Notes: generated by a model from the sequence alone, not told the origin. Positions 51,387-60,911 are shown, counted from the stretch's first letter. The stretch: 64,000 bases of DNA from Allobosea caraganae (GCF_003351345.1 NZ_QQTO01000037.1:124001-188000); one strand, 5' to 3'. Translations and numbers: made by a program.

Positions 51387-52490
51387 ATGGCTCAGGTTAA
51401 TCTACGCAAGGTGGTCAAGCGCTTCGGGGATGTCGAGGTCGTCCGCGGTATCGACCTCACCATCGCCGACAAGGAATTCGTCGCGCTCGTCGGACCCTCG
51501 GGCTGCGGCAAGTCGACGACCCTGCGCATGATCGCCGGGCTCGAGGAGATCAGCGACGGCGACATCCTGATCGACGGCAAGGTCGTGACCGATTTCGCGC
51601 CGAAGGACCGCGACATCGCCATGGTCTTCCAGAGCTACGCGCTCTACCCGCACATGACCGTGCGCGAGAACATGTCCTTCGGCCTGAAGCAGCAGCGCAT
51701 GGCGAAGGCCGAGATCGACACGCGTGTCGACGAGGCCGCCCGCATCCTCAACATCGAGGACCTGCTGGACCGCAAGCCGAAGGCGCTCTCCGGCGGCCAG
51801 CGCCAGCGCGTCGCCATGGGCCGCGCCATCGTGCGCCAGCCAAAGGTCTTCCTGTTCGACGAGCCGCTCTCGAACCTCGACGCGCAGCTACGCGTGCAGA
51901 TGCGCACCGAGATCAAGCGCCTGCGCCAGAAGGTCCGCACCACCACCGTCTACGTCACGCATGACCAGGTCGAGGCGCTGACGCTGGCCGACCGCATCGT
52001 GGTGATGAACAAGGGCCGGATCGAGCAGATCGGCACGCCGCACGAGCTCTATCACGAGCCGCAGACGCGCTTCGTCGCCGGATTCATCGGCTCGCCCTCG
52101 ATGAACTTCATCCCCGCCGCGATCGAGCAGCGCGGCGACAAGCTCGCGCTGCTCCTGAAGGACCCCGACCTCTCCTTCGAGATCCCGGCCGAGCGCCACA
52201 ACCGCTATGCCGGCCTCGCCGGCCGCAGCGACCTGCTGCTCGGCCTCAGGCCCGAGCACTTCTCCGCCGCCGCCGGCGAGCCCCGCCCCGGACACGGGCA
52301 GTTCGAGACGCGCATCGACATCACCGAGCCGGTCGGCATCGAGACCTTCGTCTATTTCGTACTGGCCGGCACCGAGATCTGCGCGCGCCTGCCGCCGACC
52401 GCCGGAGCGCAGGAGGGCAAGCCGCTGCGCCTCGCCGCCGACCTGACCCAGATGCACGTCATCGACCCGGTCACGGGGCTCGTCGTCTGA
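51387..52490 (+). CDS. Carbohydrate ABC transporter ATP-binding protein (UgpC/MalK type)
   Basis: The 367-residue protein has Walker A GPSGCGKST (36-44), the signature LSGGQRQRVAMGRA, Walker B FLFDEPLSNLD and the H-loop VTHDQ. A C-terminal TOBE-like regulatory region follows. The motif set of MalK-like ATPases (FQSYALYPHMTV) is complete. It energises the two permeases upstream. Confidence 0.95.
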   Translation: MAQVNLRKVVKRFGDVEVVRGIDLTIADKEFVALVGPSGCGKSTTLRMIAGLEEISDGDILIDGKVVTDFAPKDRDIAMVFQSYALYPHMTVRENMSFGLKQQRMAKAEIDTRVDEAARILNIEDLLDRKPKALSGGQRQRVAMGRAIVRQPKVFLFDEPLSNLDAQLRVQMRTEIKRLRQKVRTTTVYVTHDQVEALTLADRIVVMNKGRIEQIGTPHELYHEPQTRFVAGFIGSPSMNFIPAAIEQRGDKLALLLKDPDLSFEIPAERHNRYAGLAGRSDLLLGLRPEHFSAAAGEPRPGHGQFETRIDITEPVGIETFVYFVLAGTEICARLPPTAGAQEGKPLRLAADLTQMHVIDPVTGLVV

Positions 52491-52600
52491 CCGCCAGCCG
52501 GTCGCTGAGCCGCCTGAATGTCGGCTCAGCGACAGCCCGCCTGAATCGGCCCTGCTAGACAGGTCGCATCGAGAAAATGCGGCCAGGTCAGGGCTTTCAG

Positions 52601-53581
52601 ATGGGCGTTATCGTCGGTTCGGGTGAGTATACCTATCGCGTTCACGAGAACTGGGCGAAGTTGCCTGAGGGCTTCGCGTTCGGGGACGTCGCGGCCGTCG
52701 GCATCGACGGCAAGGACCGCGTCTACGCCTTCAACCGCTCGAAAGAGCACCCGATGATGGTGTTCGACCGCGACGGCAACTTCCTGAGCTCCTGGGGCCA
52801 GGATCTGTTCGCCCACGCCCATGGCGTCAGCATGGGCCCGGACGACACGATCTACTGCACCGACGACATGAACCACACCGTCTGCAAGTGCACGCTGGAC
52901 GGCAAGCTGCTGCTGCGCATTGGCGACCGCGACAAGCCGCAGCCCTTCATGAGCGGCCGGCCCTTCAACCGCTGCACCCACACGGCGCTGTCGCCCAAGG
53001 GCGAGATCTACGTCACCGACGGCTACAGCAACGCCCGCGTCCATAAATACGCGCCGGACGGCAAGCACCTGCTGTCCTGGGGCCAGTCCGGCATGGGCCC
53101 GGGCGAGTTCAACCTGCCGCACAACGTCACCTGCGACGACGATGGCTGGGTCTATGTCGCAGACCGCGAGAATCACCGCATCCAGGTCTTCGACGGCAAC
53201 GGCAAATACGAGACCGAGTGGCGCAACATCCACCGCCCGAACGGCCTGTTCATGCCGCGCGGCAAATGCCCGGTCTGCTATGTCGGCGAGATCGGCCCCT
53301 ACTGGAGCTTCAACCGCGGCGCGCCCAATCTTGGCCCGCGCGTCTCGATCCTCGACAACAAGGGCGCCATCCTGGCGCGGCTCGGAGAGGACCCCACCGC
53401 CGGCCACGAGCCGGGCAAGTTCCTCTCGCCACACTCCATCGCGGTCGACTCGCGCGGCGACATCTATGTCGGCGAGGTCGCGGTGACCGGCTGGCCCTCG
53501 CTCTTCCCCGGACAGCCGCAGCCGAACCCGATCCGCAGCCTGCAGAAATTCGAGCGGGTGCCGGCAGGGACGACGGCTTGA
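52601..53581 (+). CDS. NHL-repeat beta-propeller protein (peptidyl-alpha-hydroxyglycine lyase-like)
   Basis: The 326-residue protein consists of about six NHL-like blades (AHGVSMGPDDTIYCTDDMNHTV; PHNVTCDDDGWVYVADRENHRIQVF; PHSIAVDSRGDIYVGEV). This is the pattern of peptidyl-alpha-hydroxyglycine alpha-amidating lyase-like proteins in bacteria. No signal peptide is seen. Some bacterial relatives lie in catabolic loci; the reaction here is unknown. It follows the ATPase after 110 bp and may share its transcript. The ATG at 52601 is preferred to 52577 as the first with an AGGG upstream. Confidence 0.85.
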   Translation: MGVIVGSGEYTYRVHENWAKLPEGFAFGDVAAVGIDGKDRVYAFNRSKEHPMMVFDRDGNFLSSWGQDLFAHAHGVSMGPDDTIYCTDDMNHTVCKCTLDGKLLLRIGDRDKPQPFMSGRPFNRCTHTALSPKGEIYVTDGYSNARVHKYAPDGKHLLSWGQSGMGPGEFNLPHNVTCDDDGWVYVADRENHRIQVFDGNGKYETEWRNIHRPNGLFMPRGKCPVCYVGEIGPYWSFNRGAPNLGPRVSILDNKGAILARLGEDPTAGHEPGKFLSPHSIAVDSRGDIYVGEVAVTGWPSLFPGQPQPNPIRSLQKFERVPAGTTA

Positions 53582-53654
53582 ACTAACCAAGTAGAGGGTA
53601 TGCTCTCGGCGCTGCGTCGAGGCACCGCGTCATGCTCGGGCTTGTCCCGAGCAC

Positions 53655-53713
53655 CCACGTCTTGACCGCTCATCGTAGGCAAAGACGTGGATGGTCGCCA
53701 CAAGGGCGACCAT
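53655..53713. terminator. Hairpins in the convergent junction of the two catabolic units
   Basis: CCACGTCTT/AAGACGTGG (53655-53663, 53682-53690) is followed at once by ATGGTCGCC/GGCGACCAT (53691-53699, 53705-53713). Both stems are perfect. The two operons end at 53581 and 53747, so these hairpins probably act in both directions. Confidence 0.6.
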
Positions 53714-53746
53714 GACGGTGGAGGACAATCGTCTCGTAGCGGGCAC

Positions 53747-54514
53747 TCAGCCCGGGATCATGCGGCCGCCATTGACGTCGATGGTCTGGCCAGTGACGTA
53801 GCCGCTCATCGCCTCCGAGGCGAGGAACAGGCAGGGCCCCACGCAATCCTCGGCCGTGCCGAGACGGCGCAGCGGGATGTTCCCCCTGATCGAGTCGAGC
53901 CGCTCCTGCGAGGTATGCGCATGGAAGCGGGTCAGCATCAGCCCCGGCGCCAGGGTGTTGACGCGGATGTTGTCGGGCGCGAACTCGTTGGCCATGCCCT
54001 TGGTCAGCGAGTGCAGCGCGGCCTTGGACGCGGCGTAGAGCCCCGAGCCGGGCTGGCCGCCATTGCGACCCGCGACCGAGCCCGTATTGATGATGACGCC
54101 ATGCCCGGACGCCTTGAGGTGCGGATGGGCGGCGCGCGTGACCGAGAGCACCGAGCGCAGGTTGAGGTCCATGACCTGGTCGTAGATCGCGTCGGAATAG
54201 CTGGCGAAGCGCTGCGTCTCGACCATGCCGCCGGCATTGTTGATCAGCACGTCGAGCCCGCCCAGCCCCGCGACGGCCTGCTCGACGATCGCACCGGCCT
54301 GCGTGGGATCGCGGACGTCGCCCGAGACGATCACCGCCTTGCCGCCGGCGGCCGTGATCTTGGCCACGATCTCCTTCGCCTCGGCGGCGCTGCTGTTGTA
54401 GTGGACCGCGACCGCCGCGCCGTGCTCGGCGAAGGCGAGCGCCACGGCGGCGCCGATGCCGGAGCTCGCGCCGGTGATGAGGACGCGCAGGCCCTTGATG
54501 TCGTCGAGTATCAT
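53747..54514 (-). CDS. SDR-family oxidoreductase, last gene of the hydroxyacid cluster
   Basis: The 255-residue classical SDR has TGASSGIG, NNAGG, a Ser in NTGSVAGRNG and YAASK. NAD(P)-dependent oxidation of a sugar, sugar acid or hydroxyacid is expected. It lies 25 bp after the SMP-30 gene in the same unit. Substrate is inferred only from context. Confidence 0.92.
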   Translation of the reverse strand: MILDDIKGLRVLITGASSGIGAAVALAFAEHGAAVAVHYNSSAAEAKEIVAKITAAGGKAVIVSGDVRDPTQAGAIVEQAVAGLGGLDVLINNAGGMVETQRFASYSDAIYDQVMDLNLRSVLSVTRAAHPHLKASGHGVIINTGSVAGRNGGQPGSGLYAASKAALHSLTKGMANEFAPDNIRVNTLAPGLMLTRFHAHTSQERLDSIRGNIPLRRLGTAEDCVGPCLFLASEAMSGYVTGQTIDVNGGRMIPG

Positions 54515-54539
54515 GGCTTCATCCTTCGTGTGTTGAGGC

Positions 54540-55460
54540 CTAGCCGCCGACGAGCCGCAGGCCCGCCTCCGGCCAGGGCATTTCGATGAGCTGGCCGGTG
54601 CCGGCGAGCGTAATGTAGGCGGTCTTCAGGTCGGGGCCGCCGAAGCAGATGTTGGTGGTGATCGGGTCGTTGGTCGGCACCTGCCTGAGCACCTCGCCCT
54701 GCGGGCTGATCACCGTGATGCAGGCCGAGACCAGGGTCGCGACGCAGATGTTGCCGCCCGCCTCGACCGCCATGCTGTCGAAGCGCTGGTAGCCCGGCAG
54801 GCCGCACAGCACGCGCCCGCCATGCGGCGAGGGGAACGGCGCGCGCTTGATCACGCCGGGCGCCTCGATCTCGAAGGCCCAGAGCCGGCCGGTCTCGGTC
54901 TCCGAGGCGTAGAGGGTCGAGCCATCCGGCGAGAGGCCGATGCCGTTCGGCATGATCATCGGATAGGCGATCTCGACGATGCGCGAGCCGTCGGCGAGCC
55001 CGTAGTAAAGCCCGCCATTCATCCGCATGCGCGGATACATCTTGCCGAAATCGGTGAAGTAGAAGCCGCCATGCGCGTCGAAGACGATGTCGTTGGGGCC
55101 GACGAGCGGATGGTCGCCGCAGCGCGTGTAGAGCACGCGGTGCTCGCCGGTCTTGAGGTCGAGCCGCTCGATCCAGCCGCCGGCATAGCCCTCCGGCACG
55201 CCGGGCTTGGTGCGGTTGAAGCCGGCCTGCTTCTGGAACAGGAAGCCGCCATTATTGGCGATGTAGAGCGCGCCGTCAGGGCCAAGGGCCATGCCGTTCG
55301 GACCGCCATCGAGCTGGGCGACGATCTCCGTGCGGCCATCGGGATGCACCCGCGTCACCGTCTTCCGCTCGATCTCGACGAGGAGGACCGAGCCGTCCGG
55401 ACAGGCGATCGGCCCTTCCGGAAAGAGCAGCCCCGAGGCGAGAACACGCTGGTCAGTCAT
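54540..55460 (-). CDS. SMP-30/gluconolactonase family lactonase
   Basis: The 306-residue six-bladed propeller shows the metal and substrate residues of the family: FPEGPI, GPNGMALG, GPNDIVFD and MPNGIGLSPDGSTLYASE. It should hydrolyse a sugar lactone to the acid. It lies 5 bp after the enolase-superfamily gene. No signal peptide is seen. Confidence 0.93.
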   Translation of the reverse strand: MTDQRVLASGLLFPEGPIACPDGSVLLVEIERKTVTRVHPDGRTEIVAQLDGGPNGMALGPDGALYIANNGGFLFQKQAGFNRTKPGVPEGYAGGWIERLDLKTGEHRVLYTRCGDHPLVGPNDIVFDAHGGFYFTDFGKMYPRMRMNGGLYYGLADGSRIVEIAYPMIMPNGIGLSPDGSTLYASETETGRLWAFEIEAPGVIKRAPFPSPHGGRVLCGLPGYQRFDSMAVEAGGNICVATLVSACITVISPQGEVLRQVPTNDPITTNICFGGPDLKTAYITLAGTGQLIEMPWPEAGLRLVGG

Positions 55461-55465
55461 CGATA

Positions 55466-56614
55466 CTATCCCTTCAAGGCTTCAACGGCGCGCCAGTCGA
55501 CTTCGAGCCCAAAGCCGGGCTGCTCCGAAAGATGGACACGTCCATCGCGATAGACCGCGCCACCATGGAAGATGCGGTGGTGGATCGGGTGCAGCGCATC
55601 GCGGCCGACCGACTCAGCTCCGAAGGCCTTGTCGCCCGCCGCCGAGACCAGATGGGCGTGGAGATGCGCGGCGGTATGCGGCGCGACCATCACGCCCTGC
55701 ATCTGCGCGTAGTCGGAGATGCGCAGCGCCTCGCTGAAGCCGGCATAGCGGGTGCAGTCGAACTGGACGTAGCGGACGGCGCCTGAATCGATGAAGTCGC
55801 GCACCGTGAAGCGGTGCCATTCGCGCTCGCCATGGGCCAGCGGAATCGGCGAGGCCGCCGCCAGCCGGACGAAATCGGCCGGCTGCAGGTACCAGTGCAG
55901 CGGCTCCTCCAGCCAGAAGATGTCATAGGGCGCGACCGCGTGGGCAAAGCGGATGCAGCCCTCGACGTCGTAGGGTGCGTTCAGGTCGAGCATCAGCAGC
56001 ACGTCGGGGCCGATCGTCTCGCGCACCGCCCGCACGCGCTTGACCTCGTCGGCGAGCGAGAGCGCGCCGGTCTTGAGCTTGACCGCGCGGAAGCCCCTGG
56101 AGACGTATTCGCCGAGCTCCTCGGCGCAGGCGAAGGGCGACTCGCTCTCGTTGTAGAAGCCGCCGACCGCATAGGTGAAGACGTCGGTGCGGGTGCCGCC
56201 GAGCAGGCGGAAGACCGGCAAGTTGGTCGCCTTGCCGCGGATGTCCCAGAGCGCGATGTCGATGCCGGCCATCGCCGCCATGAATTGCGGGCGCTGGCCG
56301 CGCGGCAGCGGCGGCGGCAGCCCGTCCCAGCCGCCGATGCCGCCAGGACGCGGCACCGTGATCGAGAACAGCTTCTGCCAGATCTCGTTCGGCGCCAGCG
56401 GGTCCATGCCCTTGATCACCGGCGCGAGCTTGGCGAGGAGGTCGCAGACCACGCTCTGCGGCCCGGTCGAGATCTCGCCGATGCCGACGAGGCCGGTATC
56501 CGTCCTGATCTCGACCAGGATGAGCTGCGCCTTGTCGAACGGCTCATGCGCCGTCCAGAGCAGCTTCTCGAACTCCATCGAGAGCGGATGGATGCGAAGC
56601 TCGGTGATCTTCAC
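55466..56614 (-). CDS. Mandelate racemase/muconate lactonizing enzyme family (sugar-acid dehydratase-like)
   Basis: The 382-residue enolase-superfamily protein has the KxK base (AVKLKTG) and the three metal ligands in LMLDLNAPYD, FWLEEPLHW and LAHGEREW. A His lies in MVAPHTAA. This set is used by acid-sugar dehydratases and mandelate racemase. It removes a proton alpha to a carboxylate. Its start overlaps the dehydrogenase stop by 4 bp (ATGA). The substrate is unknown. Confidence 0.92.
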   Translation of the reverse strand: MKITELRIHPLSMEFEKLLWTAHEPFDKAQLILVEIRTDTGLVGIGEISTGPQSVVCDLLAKLAPVIKGMDPLAPNEIWQKLFSITVPRPGGIGGWDGLPPPLPRGQRPQFMAAMAGIDIALWDIRGKATNLPVFRLLGGTRTDVFTYAVGGFYNESESPFACAEELGEYVSRGFRAVKLKTGALSLADEVKRVRAVRETIGPDVLLMLDLNAPYDVEGCIRFAHAVAPYDIFWLEEPLHWYLQPADFVRLAAASPIPLAHGEREWHRFTVRDFIDSGAVRYVQFDCTRYAGFSEALRISDYAQMQGVMVAPHTAAHLHAHLVSAAGDKAFGAESVGRDALHPIHHRIFHGGAVYRDGRVHLSEQPGFGLEVDWRAVEALKG

Positions 56615-57639
56615 GGCTTGGCCGTCCTTTCAGGCAGGGGCTGGCGCGGCGCGTCGGGATCGACGATCAGGTCGGCGGCGCGGATGCGCTCGCCGCGCTG
56701 GAAGGCCAGCATGTTCTCGAAGGAATGGCCGGCCATGATCGCGATGTCGTCGACCAGGCTGCCGGCCGAATGCGGGGTCAGCACGGCGTTGTCGAGGGAG
56801 CGCAGTGCCGAGCCAGGCCGCAGCGGTTCTTCGGCGAAGACGTCGAGCCCCGCGGCCGAGAGCCGCCCGCTCCGGAGCGCCTCGACCAGATCGTCCTCGA
56901 CCACGAGCTCGCCGCGGGAAACGTTGATCAGCACCGCACCCGGCTTCATCTTGGCGATCGCCGCCTTGTCGATCATGCCCCTGGTGGCGGCCCCGCCCGG
57001 GCAATGCAGCGTGACGACGTCGCTCCCGGCATAGAGCTCGTCGAGCCCGGCATAGCGCGCGCCGAGCGCGGCCTCATCCGCCACCGGGCCGCCGCGCTTG
57101 TAGTACAGCACCTTGCAGCCGAAGCCGGAAAGCAGCCGCGCCACCGCCTTGCCGATATTGCCGAAGCCGATGATGCCGACCGTCTTGCCGTAGAGCCGCT
57201 GCGAGACCGGCCGGAGTTCCGAGGGTATCCAGCGGCCCTCGCGCAGCGCCCGGTCGGCCACCACGATCCGGCGCATCGCGGCCAGCATCAGCGTGACAGC
57301 GTGCTCGGCAATGGTGTTGGCATTGGCGCCGGCCGTAATCGCGACCGTGATGCCGTGGCGCGCGGCAGCGGCGACGTCGATCTTCTCGTAGCCCGTGCCC
57401 CATTTCTGGATGAAGCGGACATGCCTGGCCTTGGCCATCATCTCGTCGCTGACGGGCGCGACGACGAGCAGCATGTCGCTCTCGGTCAGCATCGCCTCGG
57501 TCATCTCCTCCGGCCGCTCGGCATAGGAGAGCTCGAAGCTTTCCGGCGCGATCCGGTCCATCACCGCCTGCGCGAACGGGTCGAAGACGAAGCCGAGGCA
57601 GGCGACGCGGAAGCGCTTGGCGGGAGCGTTGTCGTTCAT
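56611..57639 (-). CDS. D-isomer-specific 2-hydroxyacid dehydrogenase
   Basis: The 342-residue NAD(P)-dependent enzyme has the nucleotide loop GIIGFGNIGKAVA and the catalytic Arg in INVSRGELV, Glu in LDVFAEEPL and His in LTPHSAGS. It interconverts 2-hydroxy and 2-oxo acids. Start and stop overlap the flanking genes by 4 bp each, showing a tight operon. The chain has the glyoxylate/hydroxypyruvate reductase-like pattern. Confidence 0.94.
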   Translation of the reverse strand: MNDNAPAKRFRVACLGFVFDPFAQAVMDRIAPESFELSYAERPEEMTEAMLTESDMLLVVAPVSDEMMAKARHVRFIQKWGTGYEKIDVAAAARHGITVAITAGANANTIAEHAVTLMLAAMRRIVVADRALREGRWIPSELRPVSQRLYGKTVGIIGFGNIGKAVARLLSGFGCKVLYYKRGGPVADEAALGARYAGLDELYAGSDVVTLHCPGGAATRGMIDKAAIAKMKPGAVLINVSRGELVVEDDLVEALRSGRLSAAGLDVFAEEPLRPGSALRSLDNAVLTPHSAGSLVDDIAIMAGHSFENMLAFQRGERIRAADLIVDPDAPRQPLPERTAKP

Positions 57640-58802
57640 GGCTGGACCGGTGGATGCGCGAAGATGTCGTGGTTGAGCTCGGAGACGCGGCGGCAGCCGA
57701 CATAGCCCATGTTCTTCTCGAACTGGGTGGCGAGCAGGCTCAGCACCTTCTCCGCCCCCTCCTGGCCGCCGGCCGCGATGCCATAGAGCGTCGCGCGCCC
57801 GACCAGCACCGCCTTCGCGCCGAGCGCGACCGCCTTCATGATGTCGCTGCCATGGCGCACGCCACTGTCGAGCAGCACGGTGGCCTGGTCGCCGACCGCC
57901 TTCACCACCGCGGGCAGCATGTCGATCGTGGCGATGGATGAATCGAGCGCCCTGCCGCCATGATTGGAGACGACGACGCCATCGGCGCCCTGGTCGACGG
58001 CGCGGCGCGCATCGTCGGCGCTCAGGATGCCCTTCACCACCAGCGGCCCCGGCCAGGCCTTGCGGATGCGGCCGATGCCCTCCCAGGTCATCGACTGGCT
58101 GTTCGACGGCCCCTTGCTCTGGGCCGTGGTGATGCGGCGGCGATATTGCTCCGGGTAGTTCTCGTGGCGCGGCATGCCGCCATTCAGGACATAGCGCCCG
58201 ATCACGCCGGCGACCCAGCGCGGATGCAGCGCCATATCCATGACGAAGCGCGGGTTGAGCGAGATCGGGTCGGTGAAGCCGTTGCGGTCGTTGTATTCGC
58301 GGGTGCGGCCCAGCGCGGAATCGATGGTGACGAAGAGCGCCTCGAAGCCGAGATCCTTCGCCCGCTCGATCATCTGGAAGGAGAGGTCCTCCTCCTTCCA
58401 CATGTAGAACTGGAACCAGAGGCGCCCGCCCGCCTCCTTGGCGATGGTGTCGATCGAGGTGATCGAGTTCGCCGTCAGGGTGAAGGGCACGCCGGCGGCA
58501 GCCGCAGCCTTGGCCAGCGCCAGCTCGCCTTGGTACCAGCACAGGCCTGCGGCGCCGGTCGGCGCGATCGCGAGGGGCAAGGCGATGCGCTTGCCGAAGA
58601 GCTCCGTGCCCATGTCGCGCTCGCGCAGATCGACCAGGAACTTCGTGCGCAGCTTCAGCCGCTCGAAGGCGGCCATGTTCTCCGCCATCGCCAGCTCGCG
58701 CTCGGCGCCGCGGTCCATGAACTCGAAGATGCCCTTCGGGAGATGGCGGCGCGCGGCCTCCCGCATGTCGGCGAGATCGTAGCAGCGGCTCAAGCGTGTC
58801 AT
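57636..58802 (-). CDS. FMN-dependent alpha-hydroxyacid oxidase/dehydrogenase
   Basis: The 388-residue TIM-barrel flavoenzyme resembles L-lactate dehydrogenase and glycolate oxidase: YDLADMREAARRHLPKGIFEFMDRGAE, IAPTGAAGLCWYQGE, VVSNHGGRALDSS and LLDSGVRHGSDIMKAVALGAKAV. The His in SNHGGR is the catalytic base. It would oxidise an L-2-hydroxyacid. It shares an ATGA overlap with the next gene and follows the transporter gene after 34 bp. Confidence 0.93.
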   Translation of the reverse strand: MTRLSRCYDLADMREAARRHLPKGIFEFMDRGAERELAMAENMAAFERLKLRTKFLVDLRERDMGTELFGKRIALPLAIAPTGAAGLCWYQGELALAKAAAAAGVPFTLTANSITSIDTIAKEAGGRLWFQFYMWKEEDLSFQMIERAKDLGFEALFVTIDSALGRTREYNDRNGFTDPISLNPRFVMDMALHPRWVAGVIGRYVLNGGMPRHENYPEQYRRRITTAQSKGPSNSQSMTWEGIGRIRKAWPGPLVVKGILSADDARRAVDQGADGVVVSNHGGRALDSSIATIDMLPAVVKAVGDQATVLLDSGVRHGSDIMKAVALGAKAVLVGRATLYGIAAGGQEGAEKVLSLLATQFEKNMGYVGCRRVSELNHDIFAHPPVQP

Positions 58803-58836
58803 GCGGCAGGCCTCGTCATCGTCCCCCCGCGGCGGC

Positions 58837-60345
58837 TCAAGCCGCCGCCTCGTTGGCTTGGCTCATCGCGAGCTTATTCAGCTTGTGCTGCGAGCGCAGC
58901 GACCAGATGAACATCCCCGCCGAGAGCACCATGCAGATCCCGGAGATCGGATGCATTAAGATGTCGAGATAGGAGCCGTCCGAGAGCGTCAGCCCGGCCC
59001 GCAGGCTCTTCTCGGTGATCGGCCCGAGCACGAAGCCGATGACGAAGGCGCCGAGCGAGAAGCCCGCCTTCTCCATGGCGAAGCCGACCACCGCAAAGGC
59101 GAGCATGATGAAGACGTCGAAGACCCGGTTGTTGTCGGCGAAGGCGCCGATGACGCAGAACAGCAGGATGATCGGGAAGAGGTACCAGACCGGCACGGTC
59201 ATCAGCTTGATCAGGTAGCGGATGCCAGCCGTCATGATGACGAACAGCACGAAATGCGAGATCAGGCAGGCGGCGAAGATGACGTAGACGATCTCCGGAT
59301 GCTGGTTGAACAGCAGCGGCCCGGGCTGCAGGCCATGGATCACCAGCGCGGCGAGCAGGAAGACGTCGGTGACGCTGCCGGGGATGCCCATCGCGATCAG
59401 CGGCACCAGCGCGCCGCCGACCGTGGCGTTGTTGCCGCATTCCGACGCGACGATGCCGGCGGGATGGCCGGTGCCGAACTTCTCCGGCGTGCTGGAGCTG
59501 GTCTTGGCCACCGTGTAGGCGACGAGCGAGCCGACGGTCGCGCCGATGCCGGGCATGATGCCGACCCAGGTGCCGATGACGGAGGAGCGGATCAGGTTCC
59601 AGCCCTGCTCCTTCCACTCGCGCATGGTGATCCACATGCTGCCCATCGTGGTCTCGACCGTCTCGACCTTGCGCTCGACCTCGATCAGGTCGGACATCAC
59701 CTGCGCCACCGCGTAGGCGCCGATCAGCACGGCAAGCGTCGAGAAGCCGGCGTCGAGGTCGTGGATGCCGAAGGTCAGGCGCAGGTTGCCGGCGGAGGGG
59801 TCGGTGCCCGGCATCGAGACGAGGATGCCGAGCAGGCCGGAGATCAGCCCCTTGATGATCGAGCCCTGGCCGAGCGCGGCGATGAGGACGAGCGCCATCA
59901 TCACCAGCGCCAGCAGGTCGAACGGGCGCAGCCGCACCGCGATCTCGGAGAGCGGGTAGGTCAGGGCGACCAGCGCGACCCAGGAGACGAGACCGCCGAA
60001 GAGCGAGGCGCCGACCGCATAGCCAAGCGCCTTGCCGGGCTGGCCCTTGCGCGCCATCGGGTTGCCGTCGAACGTCGTGACGATCGAGGAGGGCTCGCCG
60101 GGGATGCGCAGCAGGATCGCGGTGACGAGGCCGCCGGCGATGGCGCCGACATACATCGAGACCATCAGGGTGAGCGCGTTGTTGACCGTCATGTAGAAGG
60201 TCAGCGGCAGCAGCAGCGCGATGCCCATGGCGCCGGTGACGCCGGGGATGGCGCCGAGCAGGACGCCGAGCGCGGTGCCGCCGACGAGGAACGGCAAGGT
60301 GCTCGGCGACATCACGGCGAGCGAGGCGTTGAGGAAACCTTCCAT
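58837..60345 (-). CDS. Tripartite tricarboxylate transporter large permease (TctA family)
   Basis: The 502-residue protein has about 12 helices and the TctA signatures (GALLGAIPGVTGAMGIALLLP-like N-terminus, LRIPGEPSSIVTTFDG, GIMPGIGATVGSLVAY, IPGSVTDVFLLAAL). With the small subunit and the binding protein it imports a carboxylate. A perfect hairpin (58829-58837, 58840-58848) overlaps its stop codon and may reduce read-through into the enzyme genes. Confidence 0.94.
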   Translation of the reverse strand: MEGFLNASLAVMSPSTLPFLVGGTALGVLLGAIPGVTGAMGIALLLPLTFYMTVNNALTLMVSMYVGAIAGGLVTAILLRIPGEPSSIVTTFDGNPMARKGQPGKALGYAVGASLFGGLVSWVALVALTYPLSEIAVRLRPFDLLALVMMALVLIAALGQGSIIKGLISGLLGILVSMPGTDPSAGNLRLTFGIHDLDAGFSTLAVLIGAYAVAQVMSDLIEVERKVETVETTMGSMWITMREWKEQGWNLIRSSVIGTWVGIMPGIGATVGSLVAYTVAKTSSSTPEKFGTGHPAGIVASECGNNATVGGALVPLIAMGIPGSVTDVFLLAALVIHGLQPGPLLFNQHPEIVYVIFAACLISHFVLFVIMTAGIRYLIKLMTVPVWYLFPIILLFCVIGAFADNNRVFDVFIMLAFAVVGFAMEKAGFSLGAFVIGFVLGPITEKSLRAGLTLSDGSYLDILMHPISGICMVLSAGMFIWSLRSQHKLNKLAMSQANEAAA

Positions 60346-60369
60346 GTCAGTGTCTTTCCAAGCCGCGCA

Positions 60370-60843
60370 TCAGGGCAGATCGACGCCGAAGAGCGCGCCG
60401 AACAGGTAGGTCAGGCCGAAGCCGACGGCTAAGGAGAGCGCCGCGGAAGGCAGGATCGACGCCTTGTCGAAGCGCTTGATCGACAGGCTGGAGGCGAACA
60501 GGAACAGCGAGCTCGAAATGCCGAACGGCACTTTCAGGTAGAGCAGGATCACGCAGGCGATCAGGTAGGCGGAGACGATCACGGCGAGCCAGGGCCGCCG
60601 CTCGAAATCCTCCTCCTCCGGCATGCCCGGCGTCATGAGCTTGGGGATCGGCGTGCCGTAGAAGGTCTGGTACAGCGCCACCAGGCTGAGCACGATGATC
60701 GCGACGGCGACGATGCGCGGCATGGTGCCCGACCCGAGCGGATCGTAGGTGCCGGCCTTCAGCTTGAGGGAATCCCAGTAGACCAGCGCCGCGGCGATGA
60801 TGATCGCGACGATGACGCTGCTGTCCTTGAGCGCTTTGCTCAT
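60370..60843 (-). CDS. Tripartite tricarboxylate transporter small subunit (TctB family)
   Basis: The 157-residue protein has four membrane helices (VIVAIIIAAALVYWDSL; MPRIVAVAIIVLSLVALYQ). Its size and position between binding protein and TctA are as expected. It lies 24 bp before the TctA gene. Confidence 0.9.
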   Translation of the reverse strand: MSKALKDSSVIVAIIIAAALVYWDSLKLKAGTYDPLGSGTMPRIVAVAIIVLSLVALYQTFYGTPIPKLMTPGMPEEEDFERRPWLAVIVSAYLIACVILLYLKVPFGISSSLFLFASSLSIKRFDKASILPSAALSLAVGFGLTYLFGALFGVDLP

Positions 60844-60866
60844 CGGAATCTTCCATTGGTTCGGGC

Positions 60867-60911
60867 TTGGAACGGCAGGGTTTGGAACGGCAGGGCTCGA
60901 TCACCCTGCCG
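60867..60911 (-). repeat. Tandem 14-bp repeat with two mutually exclusive hairpins between binding protein and TctB
   Basis: TTGGAACGGCAGGG occurs at 60867-60880 and again at 60882-60895. CCCTGCCG (60904-60911) can pair with CGGCAGGG in either copy. The hairpin stands just after the binding-protein stop (60926) in the leftward transcript. It may act as 3'-end protection or partial terminator. Confidence 0.75.
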
